A stretch of 64,000 nucleotides of DNA from Leucothrix mucor DSM 2157 (lineage in GTDB: Bacteria; Pseudomonadota; Gammaproteobacteria; Thiotrichales; Thiotrichaceae), in the NCBI RefSeq assembly GCF_000419525.1, contig NZ_ATTE01000001.1, forward strand, positions 2,996,501 to 3,060,500. The letters run 5' to 3'. A program made the position numbers and the translations under genes. Positions 25,723 to 35,395 of the stretch are shown piece after piece. The notes beneath the pieces were generated by a model. It ran no database searches and was not told the DNA's origin. It worked only from the letters and a program-made list of their open reading frames with translations. Position 1 is the stretch's first letter; each line of letters starts with the position of its first letter.

Positions 25723-26466
25723 ATGACAATGAATATACTCGTCGTTGATGACGAAGAACTTGCTCGTAAAAGAATACAAAGTCTGCTTGCTGAAAAATCA
25801 GACTATAACATCTGTGCTGAAGCCGAAAACGGGGCTGAAGCATTAATGATGGTGGAAAGGCATCAGCCGGACTTGATCCTGCTGGACATTACAATGCCCG
25901 TTATGGATGGCTTAGAAGTTGCTAAGCACCTTGCCGGAATGCCCAACCCACCAGCCGTCATATTCACCACAGCGTATGGAGAATATGCTTTAGAAGCCTT
26001 TTCAACCAAAGCCACAGGGTATCTCATGAAACCAATAAGACAAGAACAATTATTAAAAAGTCTGGAACAAGCCCGTTCATTAAACCGTGCACAACGCTCG
26101 GAAATGCTAGATAAGAATGATGAAAATACTGCGAACCGTAAGCACATTTGTGCACGTCGTCGCGGCAACCTGGAACTGATCCCCATCGAAGATGTGTATT
26201 ACTTCCAAGCCGATCAAAAATACGTGACGGTTCGCCACAAAGAAGGTGAAGTCATTATTGAAGAGTCACTGAAGTCATTAGAGAATGATTTATCAGAGCG
26301 CTTTATTCGTATTCACCGCAATGCGCTAGTCGCTAAGAGCCGCATCAGCGGTCTATCGAAGACATCAATTGGCCGCATTAAAGTCACTATCGATAAAATT
26401 GAAGATGAGCTGGAAGTCAGCCGTCGTCATGTTGCTGAGATTCGACGCTTTGTTCGTGAGCGTTAA
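25723..26466 (+). CDS. algR: LytTR-type response regulator AlgR
   Basis: This 247-residue regulator has a receiver domain with acidic pocket Asp9/Asp10 and phospho-acceptor Asp55 (LILLDITMPVMDG), then a LytTR DNA-binding domain from about residue 140 (KHICARRRGNLELIPIEDVYYFQ, KYVTVRHKEGEV, RIHRNALV). It pairs with the upstream kinase. Two pilin genes with a sigma-54 promoter are elsewhere in this window, a possible regulatory link but not shown here. Confidence 0.88.
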   Translation: MTMNILVVDDEELARKRIQSLLAEKSDYNICAEAENGAEALMMVERHQPDLILLDITMPVMDGLEVAKHLAGMPNPPAVIFTTAYGEYALEAFSTKATGYLMKPIRQEQLLKSLEQARSLNRAQRSEMLDKNDENTANRKHICARRRGNLELIPIEDVYYFQADQKYVTVRHKEGEVIIEESLKSLENDLSERFIRIHRNALVAKSRISGLSKTSIGRIKVTIDKIEDELEVSRRHVAEIRRFVRER

Positions 26467-26477
26467 TCCGTAACACC

Positions 26478-26548
26478 CCATTTGTTTAAATGGAACAACG
26501 GCCGCTGCGTGATATCCATACTTTCTATGGTATTCATCCAGCGGCCGT
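26478..26548 (+). terminator. Two tandem hairpins after algR
   Basis: CCATTT-GTTT-AAATGG (26478-26493) is followed by a long stem, ACGGCCGCTG with CAGCGGCCGT (26498-26507 and 26539-26548), enclosing a small inner CCATA/TATGG hairpin. There is no run of T after it, so it may work with Rho, stabilise the 3' end, or separate algZR from the next pair. Confidence 0.5.
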
Positions 26549-26620
26549 ATTAGTATTCAGGCACATTGCAGGACACCCTGTAACCTTGCACATGCGTTAA
26601 AACAACAAGCACTGGCAGGC

Positions 26621-27694
26621 ATGAGTACTCAAAAAATATTAGTTAAAGAAGAGCAATTACGACACTACCTGAAGCTTCATGGCAGTAGCTGTATGAGCTA
26701 TTCGACATTGCAACCGGAGCTCCGACATTTTGTGCTTGATGGCATTGGCTACATTGCCTACCTCCCCTTCAAGCATCTATTCTGGAGCCCCAGAGGGCAT
26801 CGCATAGTCATTGGCAACCCAGTGTGTGCTCCTGAACATTACAAAACAATCCTTGAGGCCTTCTTCAAAGAAAAAAACAAAGCCATTTTTGTACACATTT
26901 CCGAATCATTGGGTGAAGTTTTAACAAATATCGGTTATCAGGTGAACGGATTTGGGATTGAAACCGACCTACTGTGCAATAATTTTGAGCTAGGCGGTAA
27001 AGCCCGCGCTAAACTCAGGCAATGGCGTAACAAATGTGAACGCGAAGGCGTTACAGTAGTCGAAAAACCAATAGATTCATTTGAGGATCAGGCAGTAGTC
27101 CGAGCGATAAGCCAAGCATGGCTTGATGATAAAGGCACTCGGGAATACGGCATTTTATCACGCCCATTTTCATACGAAGCAGAAGAAGATGTTCGAAACT
27201 TCTGGGCGTATCAAGATGGCAAACTGATTGCTATGGCAGTCTTCGACCCTATTTATAAGAGCGGCAAGGTAATTGGCTATTACCACAATGTCGACAGAAT
27301 ATTACCCAGCGCTCCAAATGGCTGCGGAGCATTTATGATTTTAGAAGCAATGAAAGTATTTCAGCAGGAAGACAAAGAGCTTATCTCACTGGGTATGTCT
27401 CCGCTGTTTATGATTCAATCCAGCCCGAAGCACAACAAAAACCAGAAAACCCAACGAATTCTTAAATACACCTATTCAAACCTGAATTACATTTATCCTT
27501 TTCAAGGTAATGCCAGTCATAAGCAAAAATTCGCGGGCCGTCAAAAGCAGGTTTATATTTCATCGACCGAAGGCAATAATCTCTGGGAAGTCCTGGTTTT
27601 ACTAAAATCACTGGGCGCGCTAGAAATTAATCTCGATACCCTGAAAATATTTGGTCACATCATTCGTAGAAGTATGACATTGGTAAAAAAATAA
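26621..27694 (+). CDS. DUF2156 / phosphatidylglycerol lysyltransferase-like GNAT protein
   Basis: This 357-residue cytoplasmic protein matches the C-terminal catalytic domain of MprF-type lipid aminoacyltransferases (DUF2156, dual GNAT fold) but has no membrane flippase domain. Family features are GIGYIAYLPFKHLFWSPRGHRIVIGNP near residue 45 and KARAKLRQWRNKCEREGV near 130. In MprF this domain transfers an amino acid from charged tRNA to lipid; soluble relatives use other acceptors or act in amide-linked lipid synthesis, so the substrate is open. It ends two bases before the P450 start, which strongly suggests co-translation and a shared pathway. Confidence 0.75.
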   Translation: MSTQKILVKEEQLRHYLKLHGSSCMSYSTLQPELRHFVLDGIGYIAYLPFKHLFWSPRGHRIVIGNPVCAPEHYKTILEAFFKEKNKAIFVHISESLGEVLTNIGYQVNGFGIETDLLCNNFELGGKARAKLRQWRNKCEREGVTVVEKPIDSFEDQAVVRAISQAWLDDKGTREYGILSRPFSYEAEEDVRNFWAYQDGKLIAMAVFDPIYKSGKVIGYYHNVDRILPSAPNGCGAFMILEAMKVFQQEDKELISLGMSPLFMIQSSPKHNKNQKTQRILKYTYSNLNYIYPFQGNASHKQKFAGRQKQVYISSTEGNNLWEVLVLLKSLGALEINLDTLKIFGHIIRRSMTLVKK

Positions 27695-27696
27695 TA

Positions 27697-29070
27697 ATGC
27701 CTCATTTCATTCCGCCCTATCCTGAGCGCCATACCACTAAGCCTTCCGCCATTAAGGCGATCTTACAGGCCCGCAATGACTTACTCTCAATCTGGACTGA
27801 AGACTCCTTCCGATTCGAATTTATGTCTCAGCAGATATTGAAGCAGAAGATCTTTATTGCAAATGACCCTCGGTTAGTCAAAGACGTTTTCGTGACTAAG
27901 CACCACATTTACGAAAAGAAAAGCCCGCAGATGAAACGCGCACTGGAGCCGTTACTTGGCGATGGGCTCTTTATTAGCGACGGTGACACCTGGGCATCTC
28001 ATAGACAGATACAAGTACCATTGTTTCATACTGGCTTTGTGCAGAATTACAGTAAAATAATGGTCTCGACCATTACTGAAGTTGCGGATGAGTGGGCCCA
28101 ACAAGGCAATGGTAGCACCATTGATGTATTGCCAGAAATGGGACGTTTAACAGCGGAGATTATCTCCAGAACTTTATTCGGCGAAAATCTTGGCAAGGAA
28201 AAAGCGGCGACTGTGGTTAAAGCCTTTGCACAATACCAATCAGTCATCAAACAAACCCCTCTGAGCAGCTTCACCAATATCCCAAGCTGGATGGATAAGC
28301 TGAGCATTAAAAGTCATATTGCTTTACGTGCGGCAAAACGCATTCATGCGGTAGTTGATGAAATCATTGATAAGGCAGAAGAAAAAGAAAACCAGAACAC
28401 ACTGGTTGCCCATTTACTAGCAGCCAACAAAGATCGTGATCAAAAGAACGCATTAAGCCGTGAGCAGATTCGCAATGAAATCATTGTATTGTTTATGGCG
28501 GGTCATGAAACAACGGCAAACTCTTTAGCTTGGTGCTGGTATTTACTGTCACAAGCGCCGGATGTTGAAGCAAAACTGCATGCGGAATTGGATGCAGTAC
28601 TGGGTGATCGCATGCCTAGCTTTGCTGATGTCGCTAACTTACCTTATACCCGCGCCATTTTTGATGAAACTGTCAGGCTCTATCCTCCGGTTCCAGTACT
28701 CTCAAGACAAGCTTCTGAAGATGATACGATTCGCAAAAAGCATATCCCAAAAGGCTCTTTAATGCTGGTTGTGCCGTGGCTATTACATCGCCATAAAAAC
28801 CTATGGGATGAGCCTGATGCCTTTATTCCTGAGCGCTTTCTCGCCGATGCACTCAGAAAAATCAACAAGTTCGCCTACCTGCCATTTAGTGCCGGGCCGC
28901 GCGTTTGCCCTGGTAAAAACTTTGGTTTAGTGGAATCAGTGCTATCTATAGCCATTCTGGCACAGCGCTTCCGCCTCAAATTACCCAAAGGCACTAAAGT
29001 CACCCATGAGTGCCGACTGACCCTGCGTCCTAAAGGCAACTTGCCTATGCAAATGGAATTCCGCAAGTAA
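27697..29070 (+). CDS. Cytochrome P450
   Basis: This 457-residue soluble P450 has no membrane anchor. The C-helix WASHR is near residue 99, the I-helix oxygen-activation motif AGHETTANSL near 267, the K-helix ETVR near 324, and the heme-thiolate motif FSAGPRVCPGKNFG has Cys404. The long-chain fatty-acid or isoprenoid hydroxylase look (PxxF-x-P-E-R-F as DAFIPERF) is suggestive only. No ferredoxin or reductase gene is adjacent, so electrons must come from elsewhere. It starts two bases after the DUF2156 stop codon. Confidence 0.92.
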   Translation: MPHFIPPYPERHTTKPSAIKAILQARNDLLSIWTEDSFRFEFMSQQILKQKIFIANDPRLVKDVFVTKHHIYEKKSPQMKRALEPLLGDGLFISDGDTWASHRQIQVPLFHTGFVQNYSKIMVSTITEVADEWAQQGNGSTIDVLPEMGRLTAEIISRTLFGENLGKEKAATVVKAFAQYQSVIKQTPLSSFTNIPSWMDKLSIKSHIALRAAKRIHAVVDEIIDKAEEKENQNTLVAHLLAANKDRDQKNALSREQIRNEIIVLFMAGHETTANSLAWCWYLLSQAPDVEAKLHAELDAVLGDRMPSFADVANLPYTRAIFDETVRLYPPVPVLSRQASEDDTIRKKHIPKGSLMLVVPWLLHRHKNLWDEPDAFIPERFLADALRKINKFAYLPFSAGPRVCPGKNFGLVESVLSIAILAQRFRLKLPKGTKVTHECRLTLRPKGNLPMQMEFRK

Positions 29071-29138
29071 ATAGCCGCTAAGTGACACTAAACTCAGCTT
29101 ATGTTAGCCTGATCTTTTGATTAATTCGGCACAAAAGC

Positions 29139-29762
29139 ATGGCCAAACGTGTAAAAATTTGCGGCATTACCTCCACCACTGATGCACTCAATGCAGCCAA
29201 CGCGGGTGCAGATGCATTGGGTTTTGTTTTCTATGCCAAAAGCCCCCGCTACGTAACTCCTGAAAAGGCGGCTGAAATCTGTCAAGCACTTCCTCCGTTC
29301 GTTACCAGTGTTGGCTTATTTATGAATGCCGATGCCGAGCAAGTCCGCGCCACTCTGGATGCGGTAAGCCTCGACTTATTGCAGTTCCATGGTAGCGAGA
29401 CGCCGGAATTCTGCCGCAGCTTCGGCCGCCCCTATATCAAAGCACTCGGCATTCAAGGCTTGGTTGATTTTGCGGAACAAGCCGATCAATATCCGGATGC
29501 ATTGGGGATTCTGGTTGATAGCCATGCCTTAGGTAAAGCCGGCGGCACAGGGCAGACATTTGACTGGAAATTATTACCAAAAAACTATTCAAAACCGATT
29601 ATACTGGCGGGCGGATTAAATCCTGAGAACATTGCTGAAGCCGTCCGCGAGACCTCGGTCTACGCAGTTGACCTGAGTAGCGGTGTGGAATCTTCACCCG
29701 GCATCAAAAGCAAAGCTAAAATCGACGCATTAATGCGAGAGGTAAAACATGTTGAATCCTGA
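29139..29762 (+). CDS. trpF: Phosphoribosylanthranilate isomerase
   Basis: This 207-residue TIM-barrel enzyme carries out the Amadori rearrangement in tryptophan synthesis. Motifs are VKICGITS at the N-terminus (catalytic cysteine in the KICG motif), [20 protein letters not shown] and [12 protein letters not shown](I)K. The end overlaps trpB by 14 bases. It heads the trpF-trpB-trpA-accD-folC run. Confidence 0.96.
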   Translation: MAKRVKICGITSTTDALNAANAGADALGFVFYAKSPRYVTPEKAAEICQALPPFVTSVGLFMNADAEQVRATLDAVSLDLLQFHGSETPEFCRSFGRPYIKALGIQGLVDFAEQADQYPDALGILVDSHALGKAGGTGQTFDWKLLPKNYSKPIILAGGLNPENIAEAVRETSVYAVDLSSGVESSPGIKSKAKIDALMREVKHVES

Positions 29763-30978
29763 AATAGATCTGAGTAACGTCGACTGGAATGCCATGCCTG
29801 ATCAGGCGGGCCATTTTGGTATTTACGGCGGCCGCTTTGCTGCAGAAACCCTGATGGAAGCCATCGAAGAATTAAGTGATGCTTATGCAAAACTTAAAGA
29901 TGATCCTGTTCTGTTAGCAACCATTGACCGCGATCTGGCTTTTTATGTCGGACGCCCTAGCCCGCTGTATCATGCAGAGCGATGGTCAAAGGAATTAGGT
30001 GGCGCACAGATCTATTTGAAACGTGAAGACCTGAACCACACGGGTGCGCACAAGATCAACAACACCATCGGACAAGTTCTGCTGGCTAAGCACATGGGTA
30101 AAACTCGCATTATTGCTGAGACCGGTGCTGGCCAACACGGTGTTGCAACTGCCACTATTTGTGCGCGCTTAGGTCTGGAATGTGTCGTGTATATGGGTGC
30201 GGTTGATATCGTTCGCCAAGCGCCAAACGTATTCCGCATGAAATTACTGGGTGCTGAAGTGCGCGCTGTTGAGTCTGGCTCTAAGACATTGAAAGATGCT
30301 TTGAACGAGGCCATGCGTGACTGGGTAACCAATGTTGACAACACCTTTTATTGTATCGGTACCGTTGCTGGCCCTGACCCTTACCCTAAAATGGTTCGTG
30401 ACTTCCAAGCCGTAATCGGCCGTGAAGCCAAAAAGCAATGTATTGAACAAACTGGCCGCTTACCCGATGCGCTAGTCGCCTGCGTCGGCGGTGGCTCAAA
30501 TGCCATCGGACTATTCCATGATTTCCTCGGTGATACCGACGTTGAAATCTACGGGGTAGAAGCAGCCGGTCGTGGTTTGAATACCCTTGAACACGCAGCA
30601 CCATTATGCAAAGGAAAGCCTGGCGTGCTGCATGGCAACCGCATGTATCTAATGGCGGACGAGGATGGTCAAATCGTTGAAACACATTCTATTTCAGCAG
30701 GCTTGGATTACCCTGGCGTTGGACCAGAGCATTGCTGGTTAAAAGACATTGGTCGTGCTAACTATGTTGGTGTAACAGATGATGAAGCGATGGCAGGCTT
30801 CCATGCACTAACTCGCATTGAAGGTATTATTCCAGCTCTGGAATCTAGCCATGCACTGGCTTATGCTATGAAACTAGCGCCGACCATGAGCCCAGATCAA
30901 ACCATCGTTGTCTCTCTCTCAGGACGTGGAGACAAAGACATTAATACCGTTGCTGCTTTAGAAGGATTAACATTATGA
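29749..30978 (+). CDS. trpB: Tryptophan synthase beta chain
   Basis: This 409-residue PLP enzyme joins indole and serine to tryptophan. The PLP lysine is Lys102 in [21 protein letters not shown] and [10 protein letters not shown] (phosphate cup) are present. It overlaps trpF by 14 bases and trpA by four bases (ATGA type), so the three genes are translationally coupled. Confidence 0.97.
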   Translation: MLNPEIDLSNVDWNAMPDQAGHFGIYGGRFAAETLMEAIEELSDAYAKLKDDPVLLATIDRDLAFYVGRPSPLYHAERWSKELGGAQIYLKREDLNHTGAHKINNTIGQVLLAKHMGKTRIIAETGAGQHGVATATICARLGLECVVYMGAVDIVRQAPNVFRMKLLGAEVRAVESGSKTLKDALNEAMRDWVTNVDNTFYCIGTVAGPDPYPKMVRDFQAVIGREAKKQCIEQTGRLPDALVACVGGGSNAIGLFHDFLGDTDVEIYGVEAAGRGLNTLEHAAPLCKGKPGVLHGNRMYLMADEDGQIVETHSISAGLDYPGVGPEHCWLKDIGRANYVGVTDDEAMAGFHALTRIEGIIPALESSHALAYAMKLAPTMSPDQTIVVSLSGRGDKDINTVAALEGLTL

Positions 30979-31784
30979 GCCGTATCAGTTCCACTATGGA
31001 TGCATTGAAAGCCACCGGCAAAACGGCTCTGGTTCCGTACATTACCGCTGGCGACTCGCACCCCGGACTCACTGTGCCACTGATGCACGCCATGGTAAAA
31101 TCGGGTGCCGATTTAATTGAGCTGGGTATTCCGTTTTCCGATCCGATGGCTGATGGCCCAACCATTCAGCTGGCTTGCGAGCGTGCGTTGAAGCATCACG
31201 TTGGCCTGCATGACGTGTTAGATATGGTTCGTGAGTTCCGTCAGCAAGATGACTCAACCCCAGTTATTCTGATGGGTTACCTGAATCCATTGGAAGCCAT
31301 GGGCTATGAAACCTTCGCAGAGTCAGCTAAGAGCGCTGGCGTTGATGGCATGCTGACGGTTGACCTGCCACCAGAAGAAGCACATGACTTATTAGTCTGC
31401 TTGAAAAAAGCCGAAATGGACGCCATATTCCTGCTTTCGCCCACTACGCGTAAGCACCGAATTCAACGAATAGTCGAAGCAGGCAGCGGATATCTGTATT
31501 ATGTATCGCTAAAGGGGGTTACCGGTTCCAATGCGCTGGATGTGAATGATGTTGATAAACACGTCCGGAATATTAAGGAATACTCGGATCTCCCCGTCGG
31601 CGTAGGCTTTGGAATTAAGGATGCGGCAACTGCTGCTGCAGTGTCCAAGGTCTCCGATGCAGTAATTGTCGGCAGTGTGTTGGTGAAAATGATCGAACAA
31701 AATCCTGATGATGATGCCTTAATCATCGCCAACACTAGCCAGATGCTGGCAGATATGCGACATGCTATGGACAACACACTATGA
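30975..31784 (+). CDS. trpA: Tryptophan synthase alpha chain
   Basis: This 269-residue TIM-barrel subunit releases indole from indole-3-glycerol phosphate. Motifs are [27 protein letters not shown] (catalytic glutamate and aspartate region) and [15 protein letters not shown]. Its last bases overlap the accD start by four. Confidence 0.97.
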   Translation: MSRISSTMDALKATGKTALVPYITAGDSHPGLTVPLMHAMVKSGADLIELGIPFSDPMADGPTIQLACERALKHHVGLHDVLDMVREFRQQDDSTPVILMGYLNPLEAMGYETFAESAKSAGVDGMLTVDLPPEEAHDLLVCLKKAEMDAIFLLSPTTRKHRIQRIVEAGSGYLYYVSLKGVTGSNALDVNDVDKHVRNIKEYSDLPVGVGFGIKDAATAAAVSKVSDAVIVGSVLVKMIEQNPDDDALIIANTSQMLADMRHAMDNTL

Positions 31785-32812
31785 GCTGGTTTGAAAAACT
31801 GCTGCCTTCACGAATTCGTACCGAAGGCTCAACCACCAAGAAAAAATCAATTCCGGAAGGACTGTGGCACCAATGCCCGTCTTGCAGCACCGTTCTGTAT
31901 CGTCAGGATTTGGAGCGCAATAATGATGTCTGCCCGAAATGTAATCATCATGTGCGTATCAATGCACGTCGCCGCCTAGATACCTTTTTAGATCCGGAAG
32001 GTCGCGAAGAAATCGCTGAAAATGTCGGCCCGATTGACATCCTGAAATTCAAAGACACCAAACGCTACAAAGACCGCCTTGCGGATGCTCAAAAGCAAAC
32101 CGGCGAGAAAGACGCGCTGATTGTAATGAAGGGTAAAGTCTTTGGTGTTCCCGTGGTGGTTGCTGCCTTTGATTTTGAATTCATGGGCGGATCCATGGGT
32201 TCAGTGGTTGGCGAGCGCTTTGTACAGGGTGTTAATGTCAGTTTGCGTGAGCGCATTCCATTTTTGGTATTTACTGCCAGTGGTGGTGCCCGCATGCAGG
32301 AAGCCTTGTTCTCCCTAATGCAAATGGCTAAAACCAGTGCGGCACTGACTCGCTTAGCCGCTCAGGAAATTCCTTATATTTCCGTACTGACCGACCCGAC
32401 CATGGGTGGTGTATCCGCTAGTTTTGCAATGCTTGGTGACGTTCAGATTGCTGAACCTAAAGCATTAATTGGTTTTGCTGGCCCGCGTGTTATCGAGCAG
32501 ACTGTTCGCGAAACCTTACCAGAAGGCTTCCAGCGCAGTGAGTTCCTGTTGGAAAAAGGTGCCATCGACCGCATTATTCATCGTAATCACCTGCGTCGTG
32601 AAATTGCTGATTTGCTGTGCATCTTGCAACACCGAGCCCGCCCAACTGAAATCGACCAAGATACGCCAGAGGAACCTATTCCACTGAAAGTACCTGCTGA
32701 AGGCGAAGTGCGACCTGAAATGATTGAGAAGTTGCCACCAGAAAGTGCTGATATTCTTGAGTCAGAGGTGCTTCCTGACTCTGTCGAAAAAGCGGCAAAA
32801 CCGATCGACTAA
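31781..32812 (+). CDS. accD: Acetyl-CoA carboxylase carboxyltransferase subunit beta
   Basis: This 343-residue subunit transfers the carboxyl group from biotin to acetyl-CoA in fatty-acid synthesis. A four-cysteine zinc ribbon (CPSC...CPKC) lies at about residues 30-57, followed by the carboxyltransferase crotonase fold ([42 protein letters not shown]). The last 50 residues form an acidic Pro/Glu-rich tail beyond the E. coli length. It overlaps trpA by four bases. Confidence 0.96.
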   Translation: MSWFEKLLPSRIRTEGSTTKKKSIPEGLWHQCPSCSTVLYRQDLERNNDVCPKCNHHVRINARRRLDTFLDPEGREEIAENVGPIDILKFKDTKRYKDRLADAQKQTGEKDALIVMKGKVFGVPVVVAAFDFEFMGGSMGSVVGERFVQGVNVSLRERIPFLVFTASGGARMQEALFSLMQMAKTSAALTRLAAQEIPYISVLTDPTMGGVSASFAMLGDVQIAEPKALIGFAGPRVIEQTVRETLPEGFQRSEFLLEKGAIDRIIHRNHLRREIADLLCILQHRARPTEIDQDTPEEPIPLKVPAEGEVRPEMIEKLPPESADILESEVLPDSVEKAAKPID

Positions 32813-32836
32813 ACACTGTCGTTACAGGCAAAACTG

Positions 32837-34123
32837 ATGAAGCGAACCCTCGCAGAATGGCTTGAGTGGCAGGAGCAATTGCACCTGTCGAGTATTGATC
32901 TGGGTCTTGACCGCGTCGGCGAAGTCGCCAATCGACTGCAACTGACGTCATTGAGCATGCCGGTTATTACCGTAGCCGGCACCAATGGAAAAGGCTCTTG
33001 TGTAGCGATGCTGGACAGCATTTACCGCACAGCCAGCTACCAAACCGGTTGTTACACCTCCCCTCACCTGATTCACTATAACGAACGTATTTGTATTGGC
33101 GGCAAACCCGCTAGTGATGCGGATATTTGTGAAGCTTTCGTTGCAATTGATAAGGCACGTGACAGCATCAGCCTGACTTATTTTGAATTTGGCACCTTAG
33201 CCGCCGCTTACTTATTCCGAAAATATGCTGTGGATGTGGCTATTTTTGAAGTGGGCTTAGGTGGACGTTTGGATGCGGTCAATCTCTGGGATGCGGCTAT
33301 TGCCTTGATCAGCAATATTGATATCGATCATATTGACTGGCTGGGCGATGACCGTGAGCAAATTGGCATCGAGAAAGCCGGCATTATGCGCAATGGACAC
33401 CCGGTCATTTGCGGTGACCCAACACCAACTAATAGCATCAAACAAGAAGCTGATCGCATCGGTGCGAAACTACTCCAGTTAGGCAAGGATTTCTCATGGC
33501 AATCCAGCGATACCGCAGACAACCTGCCTGCACAATGGCTTTACCAGTTAAACGATGCTGATCCAATGGCTTTGCCACTCCCTGCACTACGCGGTCGATT
33601 TCAATTAAATAATGCCTCTGCCGTTGTTAGCTTAGTGCAAGCTTTCCAAAACACCTTAGCCGTTAGTGATGACGAAATTGCTCGTGGCCTACAATCGGCA
33701 AGTGTCATTGGTCGCTTGCAAAAGCTTGGCGAGTCCCCGGAAATTTTAGCTGACGTAGCTCACAATCCACAGTCTGCTGCGGCACTGGCTGACTTTCTGA
33801 CTGAGACACCGGCTCAAGGCAAAACCATTGCGCTGTTTTCAGCACTGGCTGATAAAGATTTGGCAGGCATCGTTGGACCATTGGCGGACAAGTTTGATAG
33901 TTGGCACTTGATTCCACTGGAAGGCCCCAGAGCTCGTACGCCACAACAACTCTCACAAAATCTTCGTGATTTAGGTATCACCGCCCCTATTGAGATTCAT
34001 AGCGATATAAATAGTACGTTAATTACGTTACAAAATATGCTGAATTATAAAGATAGGGTAGTCGCCTTTGGCTCTTTTCTGGTAGTATCCGGCGTTATGC
34101 ACAGCTTACGTGAAGCGGAATAA
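32837..34123 (+). CDS. folC: Bifunctional folylpolyglutamate / dihydrofolate synthase
   Basis: This 428-residue Mur-ligase-family enzyme adds glutamate to dihydropteroate and folates. The P-loop TVAGTNGKGSCVAML is at about residues 45-59, with YTSPHLIHYNERI, FEVGLGGRLDAVN and DVAHNPQSAAALA. It follows accD by 24 bases in the conserved accD-folC order. Confidence 0.96.
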   Translation: MKRTLAEWLEWQEQLHLSSIDLGLDRVGEVANRLQLTSLSMPVITVAGTNGKGSCVAMLDSIYRTASYQTGCYTSPHLIHYNERICIGGKPASDADICEAFVAIDKARDSISLTYFEFGTLAAAYLFRKYAVDVAIFEVGLGGRLDAVNLWDAAIALISNIDIDHIDWLGDDREQIGIEKAGIMRNGHPVICGDPTPTNSIKQEADRIGAKLLQLGKDFSWQSSDTADNLPAQWLYQLNDADPMALPLPALRGRFQLNNASAVVSLVQAFQNTLAVSDDEIARGLQSASVIGRLQKLGESPEILADVAHNPQSAAALADFLTETPAQGKTIALFSALADKDLAGIVGPLADKFDSWHLIPLEGPRARTPQQLSQNLRDLGITAPIEIHSDINSTLITLQNMLNYKDRVVAFGSFLVVSGVMHSLREAE

Positions 34124-34218
34124 TCTGACCTGAATGCACTTTTATTCAAGGGATTAGAGGATACTTCTGACTTTCTACTAACGGTTGCACTCGGGTATAA
34201 ACTAACAATTACAGGACA

Positions 34219-34263
34219 CATGAAAGCCAATGCACAGTTTGCATTTATATAGGGCTTTTCATG
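34219..34263 (+). other. Nested hairpin in the leader of the SPOR gene
   Basis: CATGAAAGCC can pair with GGGCTTTTCATG (one bulge), enclosing an inner AATGCA/TGCATT stem. No T run follows. It sits about 30 bases before the SPOR gene start and could be an mRNA structure or a relic terminator between folC and the next gene. Confidence 0.4.
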
Positions 34264-34291
34264 ATATACAGCTCAAAAAGGAAGCTTAGGT

Positions 34292-35320
34292 ATGAATAGG
34301 ACGACAGTTAAACGCGGTATTGGCGCAGTAATTCTTGCATTGATCGCTGCTGCGTTGCTTGGGTATCTGCTAAAGGATAAAGCAGCACAACGTAAAGACG
34401 TTGTTGAAATCGCCTTCCCTGGCGCTAGTGACGGTGAACAAACTGCCGGCAATAGTGATCGCCTTCCTGAGCTGACAACGGACAATAGTAGCGGCAACGT
34501 GGTTGCAACTGCTGGTGCGGATGCTAAAGCCGCTATCGAAAATACTAGCCAGTCAGTGGTTGACGGCGCTAGCGATGCAGCCGATAAAGTTGTAGCGTCT
34601 GCTGCGGCAACCGGTGCAGCGGTAGCAACAACCGCGACTGCAGCAACCGATGCGGCTAAAAGCGCAATCGACTTCAGCGTTCGCCCACCGGCAAAAGATA
34701 CCGAATATCTCGAGCTAGACTTAGTCAACAATGGCAACACTCAAACAGCACCGGCTTCTACTTCAGCAGCGACAAGCTCTGCAGCAGCTAGCAGTACAGA
34801 AGTTACCGTAGTTGAGCCAGCAGCACCAGCTCAGGGCAAAATTATTGCCAGCACTAAAGCCGCTGCCCCGGCACCTCAAGCACGCCTGATTGAAGAAAAA
34901 GCAGCGCCTAAAATCAGCTCTTCTTCAACCGCTCGAGTAATTACTAAGAGTCGTCCGGTTAGCACGCCAGCACCTACATCAACCGTTGTAGCCTCTGCTG
35001 AAGCAGAAGTGAAAGCACCTGTAGAAGCTGCTCCTGCGGCGGCACCAGCACCTGCCGTTACCAGAGAAGCAGCTAATGGCTATGCGATTCAGTTATTAGC
35101 AACATCGAGCCAAACACGTGCCAACGATCTGAAAAATGTAATGACTGGTGAAGGTTATCCAACTTATGTAACCAAAACCACACAGAATGGTAAGCAGTTA
35201 TTCAGAGTTAGAATTGGCCAATACAAAACACGCGCAGCTGCTGCAGCTATGCAGAATTCACTGAAGCGTCGTTACAAGAAAAACAGAAGCGTTACTAACA
35301 GCGCGATTGTTGCTCGCTAA
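34292..35320 (+). CDS. SPOR domain cell-division protein (DedD-like)
   Basis: This 342-residue inner-membrane protein has a short cytoplasmic N-terminus and one membrane helix at about residues 10-27, then about 225 residues of Ala/Thr/Ser/Pro-rich low-complexity linker. The C-terminal SPOR domain (about residues 265-340) includes GYAIQLLATSSQTRANDLKNV, which binds denuded septal peptidoglycan. DedD is encoded at this position between folC and cvpA in E. coli; here the linker is longer and the symbol is withheld because linker-rich SPOR proteins are hard to assign. It has a good AGGAAG ribosome-binding site. Confidence 0.87.
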   Translation: MNRTTVKRGIGAVILALIAAALLGYLLKDKAAQRKDVVEIAFPGASDGEQTAGNSDRLPELTTDNSSGNVVATAGADAKAAIENTSQSVVDGASDAADKVVASAAATGAAVATTATAATDAAKSAIDFSVRPPAKDTEYLELDLVNNGNTQTAPASTSAATSSAAASSTEVTVVEPAAPAQGKIIASTKAAAPAPQARLIEEKAAPKISSSSTARVITKSRPVSTPAPTSTVVASAEAEVKAPVEAAPAAAPAPAVTREAANGYAIQLLATSSQTRANDLKNVMTGEGYPTYVTKTTQNGKQLFRVRIGQYKTRAAAAAMQNSLKRRYKKNRSVTNSAIVAR

Positions 35321-35336
35321 TTTCACCAATCACACT

Positions 35337-35360
35337 TGGCCGCAAAAGGACTTGCGGCCA
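35337..35360 (+). other. Hairpin between the SPOR gene and cvpA
   Basis: A perfect 9-bp stem, TGGCCGCAA with TTGCGGCCA, loop of six bases, lies 36 bases before cvpA. No T tract follows. It probably modulates the messenger rather than ending transcription. Confidence 0.5.
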
Positions 35361-35395
35361 GTCACTCACGACAAGATAAGCGCAGGTATTTACAA

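Noticed and set aside
34273-34740. Minus-strand open frame of 155 codons across the SPOR gene
   Set aside because: It is the reverse of an Ala/Thr-rich repeat region and reads as low-complexity sequence; the plus-strand SPOR domain is real.
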